Part shown: piece by piece, positions 54,268 through 63,005 of the stretch
How positions within the stretch are numbered: the first letter of the stretch is position 1
How the letters are laid out: every line of letters begins with the position of its first letter
Position numbers and translations under genes: made by a program
Assembly (NCBI GenBank): GCA_018435605.1
Contig: JAHDNF010000002.1
Coordinates: 450,538 to 514,537, forward strand
Reading direction: 5' to 3'
Source of the DNA: a bacterium
GTDB taxonomy: Bacteria > Auribacterota > Auribacteria > Auribacterales > Auribacteraceae
Length of the DNA: 64,000 nt
Notes under the pieces: generated by a model
Told to the model about the DNA's origin: nothing
The model's input: the letters and a program-made list of their open reading frames with translations, nothing else
The model's database searches: none

Positions 54268-54888
54268 TTACCTCCCGCGAACGATATTTTTTAGTTGATT
54301 TCTATTATCTTTATTGAATACTTCGTTCATTTGATTTTTCAACTTCAGGCGCGCATGGTGCAGTCGCGATTTTACAGTGCCCGGCGAAGTTTTTAGGATA
54401 TCCGATATATCCTGTATGCTAAGCCCCTGAAATTCAAACATAATCAAAGCCGTTTTGTGTTTCACCGGCAGGTTGTCTATAGATTTCGACAGAATATCCA
54501 TTGTTTCTTTCATCTCAAGCGACTTATACGGAGAGTTTCCGGTGATTTTATGTTTTATCGTATCGTCCATGTAAACAGCCGGGTCGATTTCGTTGGTAAC
54601 CTTTTTAAGGAAGGTCATATTTTTACGCAGATACCTGTACGAACAGTTTATAGTTATTCGATATAGCCAAGTAAAAAAAGAGCACCTTCCCTCGAATTTA
54701 GGCAATCCCCTGAAAGCTCGGATAAACACTTCCTGTGTTACGTCGTCAGCGCTGGCATGATCGCCGATCATCTGGTATGCAAGCGAATAGACCCGTTCTT
54801 TATATCGGTCTACAAGTATGTCAAAAGCGTCAATATTGCCTTTCTGGCATTCCTTTATAACTCTTTTTTCATCTTTTAACAGTCCCAT
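54268..54888 (-). CDS. ECF-type RNA polymerase sigma factor
   Basis: The 206-residue protein has region 2 (about 20-95, with DDVTQEVFIRAFRGL and FFTWLYRI) and region 4 (about 130-190, with LSIQDISDILKTSPGTVKSRLHHAR). It is an ECF (sigma-24-like) sigma. Together with the next anti-sigma and HtrA-like genes it resembles an rpoE-rseA-degP arrangement. GGGG is the only RBS-like element, about 11 bases upstream. The promoter region (54889-55060) holds an inverted repeat, given separately. Confidence 0.93.
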   Translation of the reverse strand: MGLLKDEKRVIKECQKGNIDAFDILVDRYKERVYSLAYQMIGDHASADDVTQEVFIRAFRGLPKFEGRCSFFTWLYRITINCSYRYLRKNMTFLKKVTNEIDPAVYMDDTIKHKITGNSPYKSLEMKETMDILSKSIDNLPVKHKTALIMFEFQGLSIQDISDILKTSPGTVKSRLHHARLKLKNQMNEVFNKDNRNQLKNIVRGR

Positions 54889-54967
54889 AACATGAAACCC
54901 CTTTCTATAATATCTAATAAAGTACTACACTTTATTTTCAAAATCAAACAGTTATATCTTTCTTAAA

Positions 54968-55073
54968 AAATGTTCGTTTCATACATGTAAGATACTTATC
55001 ACTGCGTAAGGTTTAAAAAATTAAGCGCCGGTATTGGGATAATATTTTTTTTGCATACTCTAAACGAACATTT
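54968..55073. repeat. 12-bp inverted repeat upstream of the sigma gene
   Basis: AAATGTTCGTTT at 54968-54979 and AAACGAACATTT at 55062-55073 are perfect reverse complements, separated by 82 bases. They flank the region where the sigma-operon promoter should be. They could be two operator half-sites or sigma-recognition elements facing each other; the -35 of ECF promoters often contains GAAC. Confidence 0.5.
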
Positions 55074-55076
55074 ATG

Positions 55077-55117
55077 AAAAAAAAGCAGTCTGTCGGTAAA
55101 AACTACTGACAGACTGC
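55077..55117 (-). terminator. strong intrinsic terminator
   Basis: On the minus strand GCAGTCTGTC (55117-55108) pairs with GACAGACTGC (55094-55085) around a 13-base loop. A run of eight T follows (55084-55077). It lies 27 bases after the stop of the coiled-coil gene and should end its transcript before the sigma gene. Confidence 0.9.
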
Positions 55118-55143
55118 TATATCGTTTCTTTTCGAACCGCCGT

Positions 55144-55668
55144 TTAGGCGAGGATTTTAATTACGAGATCGTTGACGTCACAGGCGGTGATCTCTTCTTC
55201 CGATATATCGCTCATTTTATGAAACTTAAGGAATTCGGCGAAATCGGTAAATTCTCGCAAGGAATGACGGTCGATTTTGTTGAGAAAAATTTCGCTTTTG
55301 GATATAAAAATGGTTTTTTTCTCTTTTGGAACTTCTTTATTTTCCAATGCGAACGGTTTTTTCTCTCGTTCCGTTTCCTGCGTTTTTTGTTTCTCTTCGT
55401 TGATCTTTTTTATCTTATCATTCAACTGATTGAGCCGCGCAAGAGCCAATTTTCGTCGTACTTCTTCAAGCCGTTTCATGGCGCCAGCGAGTTTTTCGTT
55501 CATATCCTGCAATTTTTCTTTGTTAGCGTTCTGAATCTGAGCAATTTTTTTGATTTTCTCAGCGCTCTCCTGCAACTTTTCCGCGCTTTTACGCAACGCT
55601 TCGATAAACTGATCCATATTATTCTTCGGTTTGAGTTCGCCGTTATTGTCGTTTTTCGGATTATCCAT
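55144..55668 (-). CDS. coiled-coil protein of unknown function
   Basis: The 174-residue protein is very rich in Lys, Glu and Gln. Residues about 18-110 form a long coiled coil (MDQFIEALRKSAEKLQ onward). A more globular C-terminal part (about 115-174) includes FLNKIDRHSLREFTDFAEF. No signal peptide or membrane helix is seen. GGGAGG lies about 7 bases before the ATG. It is a single gene with its own strong terminator and lies divergent to hydG. I do not recognise a family. Confidence 0.65.
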   Translation of the reverse strand: MDNPKNDNNGELKPKNNMDQFIEALRKSAEKLQESAEKIKKIAQIQNANKEKLQDMNEKLAGAMKRLEEVRRKLALARLNQLNDKIKKINEEKQKTQETEREKKPFALENKEVPKEKKTIFISKSEIFLNKIDRHSLREFTDFAEFLKFHKMSDISEEEITACDVNDLVIKILA

Positions 55669-55993
55669 TGCAAGCCTCCCTACTATCGTTCAAGCCGTTT
55701 GCTCATACCTTTAAGTTATTGATCATGTTATCTTTGTAACCAGCGCGTCTATTCTATATATACCACATGATCATTAATAATAAAAGGGTACGGCAAAAAA
55801 AAATGGCTTTTTTTTATTTTTGGGACGATTTTAACCTTGAATACCGGTATTGTCAACGCAGGATTTCCCCCCGAATTTTATTTCTGTTCCAAAAATTTTT
55901 TTTGATTTGATTGAAATATTTGTATCAAAAATGATATCCTTCAAATTAGAGTTATTCGCACAAAAGCGGCAACATATAACAGGAAGGCGAACT
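55669..55993. other. intergenic region before hydG
   Basis: This AT-rich gap separates the coiled-coil gene from hydG and should carry both promoters. It has a run of ten A (55794-55803) facing a run of eight T (55808-55815). A weak TTGAAA (55911-55916) lies 17 bases before ATATCC. In-frame codons upstream of the hydG start have no coding character. Confidence 0.35.
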
Positions 55994-57412
55994 ATGAAAT
56001 CGAGTTTGGATTATACCGACGACAGGGACACGCTTATTATAAACGACTCAAAGATACGCCAGACGCTTGAGTCATGCAAAGATATCGATCCTAAAGAAAT
56101 AGAAGAAATCCTGCAGGAAGCTTTACTTCTTAAAGGAATTTCAATTGAGCAAACAGCAAAACTGCTCATGATCGAAGACGAACACCTGCTCGAATCGGTC
56201 TACGAAACCGCCAGAAAGATCAAAGACGAAATTTACGGGCAACGGCTTGTTCTGTTCGCGCCGTTATACATATCTAATTTATGCGCCAACGAATGCCTTT
56301 ACTGCGCGTTTCGCGCCACGAATAAACATCTGAAAAGAAAATATTTGACTCAGGATGAAATTGCCGAGGAAGTGGCCGCTCTCATCGATCAGGGACAAAA
56401 ACGACTGCTTGTCGTTGCAGGAGAGAGTTATCCACAAGAAGGCCTCAATTATGTGTTAAATTCAATAAAAACGGTCTATTCCGTAAATCGCGGAAGCGGA
56501 AAAAACATCAGGCGGGTCAATGTTAACCTAGCTCCTTTAGAAGTCGACGAGTTCAAACGCCTAAAAGACGCTCAAATAGGCACATATCAGCTGTTTCAGG
56601 AAGTCTATCATTACGATACATATAAAAAGATGCATGTGGGCGGCAGAAAACGCAACTACAAATACCGCCTTCACGCTATAGACCGCGCATTTCAGGCAGG
56701 GATTGACGATGTTGGTATCGGCATACTTTTCGGATTATATGATTACCGCTACGAAATAATCGCTCTTCGCCAGCATATCGCGCATCTTGAAAAATATTTC
56801 GGTATGGGACCGCATACGATTTCAGTTCCAAGGCTTGAACCTGCGGATGAATCGGCTGTGGCCTCCAACCCGCCTTCGCCGGTATCCGACCGTGATTTCA
56901 AAAAATTGATCGCTGTGCTTCGTATCAGCGTGCCATACACAGGACTCATATTGAGCACAAGAGAAAACCCGAAGATGCGCGGCGAGGCTTTATCTCTGGG
57001 TATATCTCAGATTAGCGCGGGTAGCCGTACCAATCCCGGGGGGTACAGGGTAGATTCCAAAGATGAAAAAGGCACTGCGGATCAGTTTTCACTAGGCGAT
57101 ACCCGTCCCTTAGACGAAGTGGTTTACGACGTTGTCAAACTGGGCTATATCCCGTCGTTCTGCACCAGTTGTTACCGTAGCGGCAGGACAGGACTAGATT
57201 TCATGGAACTGGCGAAACCGGGCGAAATAAGAAAATTCTGTCACCCGAACGCGCTTTTAACTTTCACTGAATATCTGGTAGACTACGCATCGGAGCAAAC
57301 AAAAAAGGCAGGCTTACAGTTGGTCAAAGAAAAAATGGCGCAAATCGACTCGGAGCGTATCCATAAAAAATTTCAGCAGATAATAGATGGTGAAAGAGAT
57401 ATTTACGTTTAA
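55994..57412 (+). CDS. hydG: [FeFe]-hydrogenase maturase HydG
   Basis: HydG is a radical-SAM tyrosine lyase that makes the CO and CN ligands for the hydrogenase H-cluster. The 472-residue product has the SAM cluster C97-x3-C101-x2-C104 (CANECLYC) and the C-terminal auxiliary cluster motif C390-x2-C393-x22-C416. The latter is specific to HydG. The ATG at 55994 has GGAAGG about 6 bases before it; a longer frame upstream was rejected. hydE follows after 17 bases. Confidence 0.97.
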   Translation: MKSSLDYTDDRDTLIINDSKIRQTLESCKDIDPKEIEEILQEALLLKGISIEQTAKLLMIEDEHLLESVYETARKIKDEIYGQRLVLFAPLYISNLCANECLYCAFRATNKHLKRKYLTQDEIAEEVAALIDQGQKRLLVVAGESYPQEGLNYVLNSIKTVYSVNRGSGKNIRRVNVNLAPLEVDEFKRLKDAQIGTYQLFQEVYHYDTYKKMHVGGRKRNYKYRLHAIDRAFQAGIDDVGIGILFGLYDYRYEIIALRQHIAHLEKYFGMGPHTISVPRLEPADESAVASNPPSPVSDRDFKKLIAVLRISVPYTGLILSTRENPKMRGEALSLGISQISAGSRTNPGGYRVDSKDEKGTADQFSLGDTRPLDEVVYDVVKLGYIPSFCTSCYRSGRTGLDFMELAKPGEIRKFCHPNALLTFTEYLVDYASEQTKKAGLQLVKEKMAQIDSERIHKKFQQIIDGERDIYV

Positions 57413-57429
57413 CTTAACTAGTTGATATT

Positions 57430-58491
57430 ATGTTAGATAAAATAATAAAAGACATAAAAGACGCAAAAACGCTGACGCACGAGAACATTACCGCTTTACT
57501 CGATTCGCCGGACGAAACTCTGTGGGCGCAAGTTTTCGAGCGGGCAGACGATATCCGGAAAAAAAATTTCGGCGATGCTGTACATCTGCGCGGACTTCTT
57601 GAGTTTTCCAACTACTGCAAACGCAATTGCCTGTACTGCGGATTGCGTAAAGATAATAAAACACAGTACCGGTACAGGATGCCTCCGGACGAGATCGTAG
57701 AAAACGCGGTTCAAATCGCGTCGTTCGGAATAAAAACCATTGTACTTCAATCTGGGGAAGACCCGTATTATACAACGGATATAATATGTAACATCCTTCG
57801 CGATATCAAAAAAAACGCAGATACAGCGATAACCTTGTCCATCGGAGAAAAAACCCGTGATGAGTATAAGGCGTTTTTCGACGCCGGAGCTGATCGTTAC
57901 CTCATACGTCACGAAACGGCATCTCCTTCGTTGTACGCTTCCTTGCACCCTGATTCCACACTTAAAGAACGACTAAATTGTATCGACGATCTGTTCTCTA
58001 TCGGGTTTCAGGTGGGTATAGGGTGTATGGTCGGCTTGCCCGGCCAAACTCACAGCGATATGGCCGCCGATATTCTTCTTCTTCAGGAAAAACAACCCGA
58101 TATGATCGGCATGGGACCCTTTATCTGCAATCAGGATACACCGTTGCAGGGAGCTTTGTCCGGCACAATCGAGCAGACTCTAAAGATGACTGCTCTAGCG
58201 CGGATTGTTTGCCCGCGCTCTCACCTGCCTGCCACAACCGCTACCGGCAGTATAGACCGCTTTGGACGCGAAAAGGCGTTGGCGGTAGGAGCTAATGTGG
58301 TTATGCCCAATTTCACTCCGCTTAACTATCGCATGCATTACACAATATATCCGAACAAAAGATGCATAACCGAGGACGGCTACAAATGCAACACATGCAT
58401 CCGTAAGATGATAGAGAACGAAGGACGAACGGTTGCGACCGGTTACGGGCATTCTCTGCGATTTGAATCGTCAACAGGACAAACATCATGA
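57430..58491 (+). CDS. hydE: [FeFe]-hydrogenase maturase HydE
   Basis: HydE is the second radical-SAM maturase, acting on the Fe(CO)2(CN)Cys product of HydG. The 353-residue protein has C63-x3-C67-x2-C70 (CKRNCLYC) and the motifs SIGEKT and GPFICNQDTPL of the family. No Shine-Dalgarno site is seen; coupling from hydG is possible. Its stop overlaps the aspA ATG (ATGA). Confidence 0.95.
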   Translation: MLDKIIKDIKDAKTLTHENITALLDSPDETLWAQVFERADDIRKKNFGDAVHLRGLLEFSNYCKRNCLYCGLRKDNKTQYRYRMPPDEIVENAVQIASFGIKTIVLQSGEDPYYTTDIICNILRDIKKNADTAITLSIGEKTRDEYKAFFDAGADRYLIRHETASPSLYASLHPDSTLKERLNCIDDLFSIGFQVGIGCMVGLPGQTHSDMAADILLLQEKQPDMIGMGPFICNQDTPLQGALSGTIEQTLKMTALARIVCPRSHLPATTATGSIDRFGREKALAVGANVVMPNFTPLNYRMHYTIYPNKRCITEDGYKCNTCIRKMIENEGRTVATGYGHSLRFESSTGQTS

Positions 58492-59918
58492 CCAGAAAAG
58501 AACTCGACGCGCTCGGCGAAAAAACAATTCCGCAAGATGTCTACTACGGTATTCATACTGTCAGGGCATTGGATAACTTTTCCGTATCCGGTTACCGTTT
58601 TGACCGGATTTTTATAAAGGCGTTCGGACTGGTAAAAAAGGCGTGCGCCATGACTAATCTGAAGCTAGGCTATCTGGACTCCGACAGGGCAACAGTGATT
58701 TTACAGGCTACTGAGGAACTTATAGAAAACCGGCTCGACGATCATATCGCGGTTGATCCACTGCAGGGCGGAGCCGGAACTTCAACCAACATGAACATCA
58801 ACGAAGTAATAGCCAATCGTGCTTTGGAACTGGCAGGAAGGAAAAAAAGCGAATACAGCTACATTCATCCGCTCCGACATATCAACCTGCACCAGTCTAC
58901 CAACGATGTGTTCCCAACGGCAATCAAAGTATCGGCGCTTTTGTTGCTCAACGAAGCGGAAACCGCAGTATCGGAATTACAGAATGAATTGCAGAAAAAA
59001 GAACACCAGTTCGCCCATATTCTAAGAGCCGGACGAACGGAGATGCAAGACGCTGTGCCGCTTTCCATGGGACGCACCTTCGCCGCATACGCCGATGCGT
59101 TAAGCCGTGACCGGTGGCGGATTTTTAAATCGCGAGAACGCCTGAGGGTTGTTAATCTGGGAGGAACAATGATAGGCACAGGCATTGCCGCACCGCGCGA
59201 CTATATTTTTATGGTATGCGATACGCTTCGATCTATCACCGGACTAAATATCAGCCGCAGTGAAAATCTAATCGATGCCACGCAAAACCATGACCCGTTT
59301 GTTGAAGTATCAGGTATTATGAAAGCTCACGCGGTAAACCTGCGCAAACTATCCGCAGACCTTCGTCTGCTTTCATCCGGCCCCCGAACCGGATTACAGG
59401 AACTGCGCCTCGAACCTATGCAGGCCGGATCGTCTATTATGCCCGGCAAAATCAATCCGGTCATACCGGAAATGATAGAACAATGTGCGGTGAAAATTTT
59501 CTCTAACGATTTTATAATTACGGAAACCGCATCACAGGGACAACTGGAACTGAACGCATTTTTGCCTCTTTTGGGATTCTCGCTCATAGAGTCGCTAAGA
59601 ATAACCATCAATGCAGATAACCTTCTGCGCACCCGATGTATCAGCACTCTAAGCGTTGACGAGCAGATTTGCAGGAAATATGTCACGGAAAGTTTCGGTA
59701 TACTCACCGGCTTGCTACCTCGGCTCGGATACGATACGGTAGAAAAAATAGCCACCGCCGCGCATGCCAGCGGCAAACCGCCTGCACAAATCATCATTGA
59801 ACAAGGATTAATGTCACAGAATGAACTCGATTCGTTTCTGACCCCCGAACAATTTTCGAAACTCGGTTTCGAACCGCCCTCAAGGAATGGAGATGAAAAT
59901 AATGCTCAACACTCCTAA
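58488..59918 (+). CDS. aspA: aspartate ammonia-lyase
   Basis: AspA deaminates aspartate to fumarate and ammonia. The 476 residues carry the fumarase/aspartase signature GSSIMPGKIN (314-323), GAGTSTNMNINEV and HINLHQSTNDVFPT. The length is normal. Within the maturase operon its ammonia may feed the bridging dithiomethylamine ligand, whose nitrogen is reported to come from ammonium. It overlaps hydE by 4 bases and hydF by about 26 bases. Confidence 0.93.
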   Translation: MTRKELDALGEKTIPQDVYYGIHTVRALDNFSVSGYRFDRIFIKAFGLVKKACAMTNLKLGYLDSDRATVILQATEELIENRLDDHIAVDPLQGGAGTSTNMNINEVIANRALELAGRKKSEYSYIHPLRHINLHQSTNDVFPTAIKVSALLLLNEAETAVSELQNELQKKEHQFAHILRAGRTEMQDAVPLSMGRTFAAYADALSRDRWRIFKSRERLRVVNLGGTMIGTGIAAPRDYIFMVCDTLRSITGLNISRSENLIDATQNHDPFVEVSGIMKAHAVNLRKLSADLRLLSSGPRTGLQELRLEPMQAGSSIMPGKINPVIPEMIEQCAVKIFSNDFIITETASQGQLELNAFLPLLGFSLIESLRITINADNLLRTRCISTLSVDEQICRKYVTESFGILTGLLPRLGYDTVEKIATAAHASGKPPAQIIIEQGLMSQNELDSFLTPEQFSKLGFEPPSRNGDENNAQHS

Positions 59919-61137
59919 AGGACTGCGACTGCATATCGGATTGTTCGGCAGGCGAAACGTGGGCAAATCAACCGTACTTAACGCCCTTACGGAACAGCAG
60001 GTATCAATTGTATCCGATGTGGCAGGCACTACAACCGACCCTGTAGAAAAACCGCTTGAGCTGTTGCCACTTGGGCCGGTAGTTTTTATCGACACAGCAG
60101 GCATCGACGATACCGGCGAACTGGGCGCGATGCGTATCGAAAAAACAAAAAAAATATTCGACCGAACCGATCTGGCTCTCGTGATATGCGAAGGAAACCG
60201 GTTCGATCAATTCGAACAGGAAATAGTCGGGCGTCTTGCGGAGCTTAACGTTCCTTATATTATTGTAATAAACAAGATAGACGTATGCGCGCCTTCAGCC
60301 GAACATATCGCTTCTCTGGAAAAAACACATAAACGGGTAGTTACCTGCAACGCGAAAGACAGCATAGGGATTCTGGAACTCAAACAGGCTATAATTAAAG
60401 CTGTGCCCGACGACTGGATCAACCCGCCTACACTGGTAGCCGACCTGTGCGGTGCAGGCGAACTGGCGGTACTGGTAGTACCCATAGACCTTGAAGCGCC
60501 AAAAGGCAGGTTGATCTTGCCCCAAGTGCAAGTTATACGAGAAATATTGGACAACGACGGCATGTCGCTGGTTGTAAAGGAACGCGAGCTGGTAGACGTA
60601 TTTGAAGTATCAAAACGCAAGCCTGCTATTGTCATAACCGATTCGCAGGCGGTTCTAAAAGTTTGCGCCGATGTGCCGTGCGACGTCAAAGTAACCACTT
60701 TTTCCATTCTGTTCGCCCGATACAAAGGCGACCTGCACAGCTTCGTTGAAGGTGTGTTCGCCATAGATTCACTTCGCGACGGCGACAAAGTGCTTATCGG
60801 CGAAGCATGCTCGCATCACTCAATAGCAGACGACATCGGTACAGTCAAAATACCACGCTGGCTTAGACAGTATACCGGAAAAAATATCGTGTTTGAGAAA
60901 CACGCCGGACACGACTATCCCGACGACCTATCAGGCTACAAACTGATCATCCACTGCGGGTCATGCATGTTCAACCGCCGAGAAATGCTAAACCGCATTC
61001 TTCTTGCCGAATCACAAGGAGTGCCTATAACCAACTACGGAATAGCCATCTCTTATCTGCAAGGCGTACTCCAGCGCACCACCGAACCTTTTGCCGGAGT
61101 GCATTACATGGTTACCCAGAGGCTACGTAAATATTGA
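59893..61137 (+). CDS. hydF: [FeFe]-hydrogenase maturase scaffold HydF
   Basis: HydF is the GTPase scaffold that carries the 2Fe precursor to the hydrogenase. The 414-residue product has Walker A GRRNVGKS (about 19-26), GTTTDPVEK and DTAG. The C-terminal cluster site has C306-x-H308 and HC355-x2-C358 (CSH, HCGSC). The ATG at 59893 is preferred, with AAGG 7 bases before it; 59887 and 59902 are in-frame alternatives. It begins inside the 3' end of aspA. Confidence 0.95.
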   Translation: MKIMLNTPKGLRLHIGLFGRRNVGKSTVLNALTEQQVSIVSDVAGTTTDPVEKPLELLPLGPVVFIDTAGIDDTGELGAMRIEKTKKIFDRTDLALVICEGNRFDQFEQEIVGRLAELNVPYIIVINKIDVCAPSAEHIASLEKTHKRVVTCNAKDSIGILELKQAIIKAVPDDWINPPTLVADLCGAGELAVLVVPIDLEAPKGRLILPQVQVIREILDNDGMSLVVKERELVDVFEVSKRKPAIVITDSQAVLKVCADVPCDVKVTTFSILFARYKGDLHSFVEGVFAIDSLRDGDKVLIGEACSHHSIADDIGTVKIPRWLRQYTGKNIVFEKHAGHDYPDDLSGYKLIIHCGSCMFNRREMLNRILLAESQGVPITNYGIAISYLQGVLQRTTEPFAGVHYMVTQRLRKY

Positions 61138-61463
61138 TTCGGCATACACTTATATTTTTCACCGATAAAGACGTCCGACTGCTTTTTTGATATCAGGAAT
61201 CATATATCCGCATATATTAAAATATACAACTCTATACACCTGTATAACTGGTGACTTTTGCGTATAAAATCTCAGATTCGCTAATTTGATTTCACCGCAC
61301 TAACTGTTTTCGCTCAAAATAATACAAAATAGGTTACGCAGAAGTCTTATTTCACTAATACTCAGGCATGTTATCGTAGAGCAGGATTTTATCCGGTCAT
61401 TCGTCTTGACATACCCCATAACGCATGCTATTTTGATACCCTCATAAAGAGTTTTTTTATACA
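61138..61463. other. intergenic region before the HAD gene
   Basis: The 326 bases after hydF hold no gene. The only clear element is the promoter listed next. No strong terminator hairpin for the hyd operon was found. Confidence 0.4.
61406..61434 (+). promoter_or_regulatory. strong sigma70-type promoter
   Basis: TTGACA (61406-61411) and TATTTT (61429-61434) are exactly 17 bases apart. It faces the HAD phosphatase gene, whose start is about 110 bases downstream, so a leader of about 100 bases is expected. Confidence 0.65.
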
Positions 61464-61544
61464 TTGAACGAAGACATGTTTTTTGTATCTGACATTAAAT
61501 TGAATGGCAGTGCATTTGACCATAACAAAAACCGGAGTAATGAA

Positions 61545-62189
61545 GTGGCATATAAACTTGTTATATTCGATCTTGACGGTACGCTGATCGATTCTCTTGC
61601 CGATATAACCGATTCTTTTAACGAAGCATTACGAAAATGCGGCAGAAAACCTTTGAGCATCGAACAGGTACGCAGTATGATCGGCAAAGGTGTGTTGAGT
61701 TTCTTACGACAAGCGCTTGGCGAAGATACCCCTCCGGAAACGTTCGAAGCTGTTCATAAATATTTTGTCGAACATTATGCCGGTAATTTATCTAACAAAA
61801 CCATCTACTATCCGGGTATACCGGATATGCTCAGAGCTATAGACGGCGGCCGTAAAATGGCGGTTTTATCCAATAAAAACACCGAGTTTATACAGCCTGT
61901 CCTGCAAAAACTGGGTATGGACTCATATTTTTCCATATATCTTGGCGGAAATAACCCATACGGTAAAAAACCGTTACCGGACGCGGTACGGGTAATTATG
62001 GAACAGTGCGGGGCAAAACCGTCGGAAACCATTATAATCGGTGATATGCCGGTCGATATTCATACTGCACGCTCGGCGGGCATAGCGTGTTGCGCCGTTT
62101 TCTGGGGATACGGCGACCATAATGACCTGATAGCGAACAAGCCCGATCATACGGCATATTCCCCGGCTGACATCATATCAATAGTCTGA
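61545..62189 (+). CDS. HAD-family phosphatase (phosphoglycolate phosphatase-like)
   Basis: The 214-residue protein has HAD motif I D9LD11GT, motif II LSNKN and motif III GDMPVD with the usual Lys between. A cap domain follows motif I, as in Gph and related enzymes. The exact substrate is not known. A GTG at 61545 is chosen because GGAG lies about 7 bases before it and the Rossmann core begins at once. An upstream TTG/ATG would add a non-homologous stretch. Confidence 0.85.
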   Translation: MAYKLVIFDLDGTLIDSLADITDSFNEALRKCGRKPLSIEQVRSMIGKGVLSFLRQALGEDTPPETFEAVHKYFVEHYAGNLSNKTIYYPGIPDMLRAIDGGRKMAVLSNKNTEFIQPVLQKLGMDSYFSIYLGGNNPYGKKPLPDAVRVIMEQCGAKPSETIIIGDMPVDIHTARSAGIACCAVFWGYGDHNDLIANKPDHTAYSPADIISIV

Positions 62190-62252
62190 CGCAATATGCC
62201 GCAATCCGGGATATTTAAGGTATTCATAAATTAAAGACGGAGTTACACATTT

Positions 62253-62999
62253 ATGGCAGATTCACCTAAAAAAGCTATTGTTATCGGAGCAAGTTCCGGT
62301 ATCGGCAGAGCAGTTGCCGTAGAACTTGGTCTTCGCGGTTACCAAGTAGGCCTTACGGCGCGCCGCGAAAATTTACTGCGGGAAGCCGCGGAAGAAATAC
62401 CCACAAAGACAATTGTCCGTACAATAGATATATCCAGTCCGGAATCCGCCGCAAGCCGCCTTGAGGAATTGATAAAACAGATGGGCGGCGTAGATGTTAT
62501 AGTAATTAACTCCGGTGTCCGGAATCCCAACAAAGATCTGGCCTTAAAACCTGAGCTCGATACCATAGCGGTAAACGTACAGGGGTTTGTGGCCATGGCT
62601 ACAGTTGCATTGAACCATTTTCTTGAAAAAAAACACGGTTATCTTGCAGGCATTTCGTCCATAGCCGGCCTGCGGGGCACGTCTAACGCTCCTGCTTATA
62701 ACGCATCTAAAGCATTCGTATCTATTTATTTGAACGGACTATGGCAAAAATGTATCGGCACGGGCGTAACAGTAACAGATATCCGTCCCGGATTCGTCGA
62801 TACAGATATGATTGCAGATATACCCAGTAAATTTTGGGTAGCCTCACCGCAAAAAGCCGCCGGACAGATACTTGATGCGATGTTCCGCAAAAAGAAGGTC
62901 GCATACGTAACCCGCCGTTATATTTTATTATCATGGCTGATACGTATTATTCCGGATACTTTGTATTACAAGGTTTACAAAAAAATGAGGGTGCAATAG
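62253..62999 (+). CDS. short-chain dehydrogenase/reductase (SDR)
   Basis: The 248-residue protein has the nucleotide-binding GASSGIGRA (12-20), and the catalytic Ser135/136 with Y149-x3-K153 (YNASK). This is a classical SDR with a hydrophobic C-terminus. The substrate cannot be named. GGAG lies about 11 bases before the ATG. It follows the HAD gene by 63 bases and is convergent with the TPR gene. Confidence 0.92.
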   Translation: MADSPKKAIVIGASSGIGRAVAVELGLRGYQVGLTARRENLLREAAEEIPTKTIVRTIDISSPESAASRLEELIKQMGGVDVIVINSGVRNPNKDLALKPELDTIAVNVQGFVAMATVALNHFLEKKHGYLAGISSIAGLRGTSNAPAYNASKAFVSIYLNGLWQKCIGTGVTVTDIRPGFVDTDMIADIPSKFWVASPQKAAGQILDAMFRKKKVAYVTRRYILLSWLIRIIPDTLYYKVYKKMRVQ

Positions 63000-63005
63000 C
63001 CACTG

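Noticed and set aside
55905-55940. FNR-like TTGAT/ATCAA half-sites before hydG
   Set aside because: The half-sites TTGAA and ATCAA are 8 bases apart instead of 4, so the site does not fit FNR; an AT-rich promoter region gives such matches by chance.
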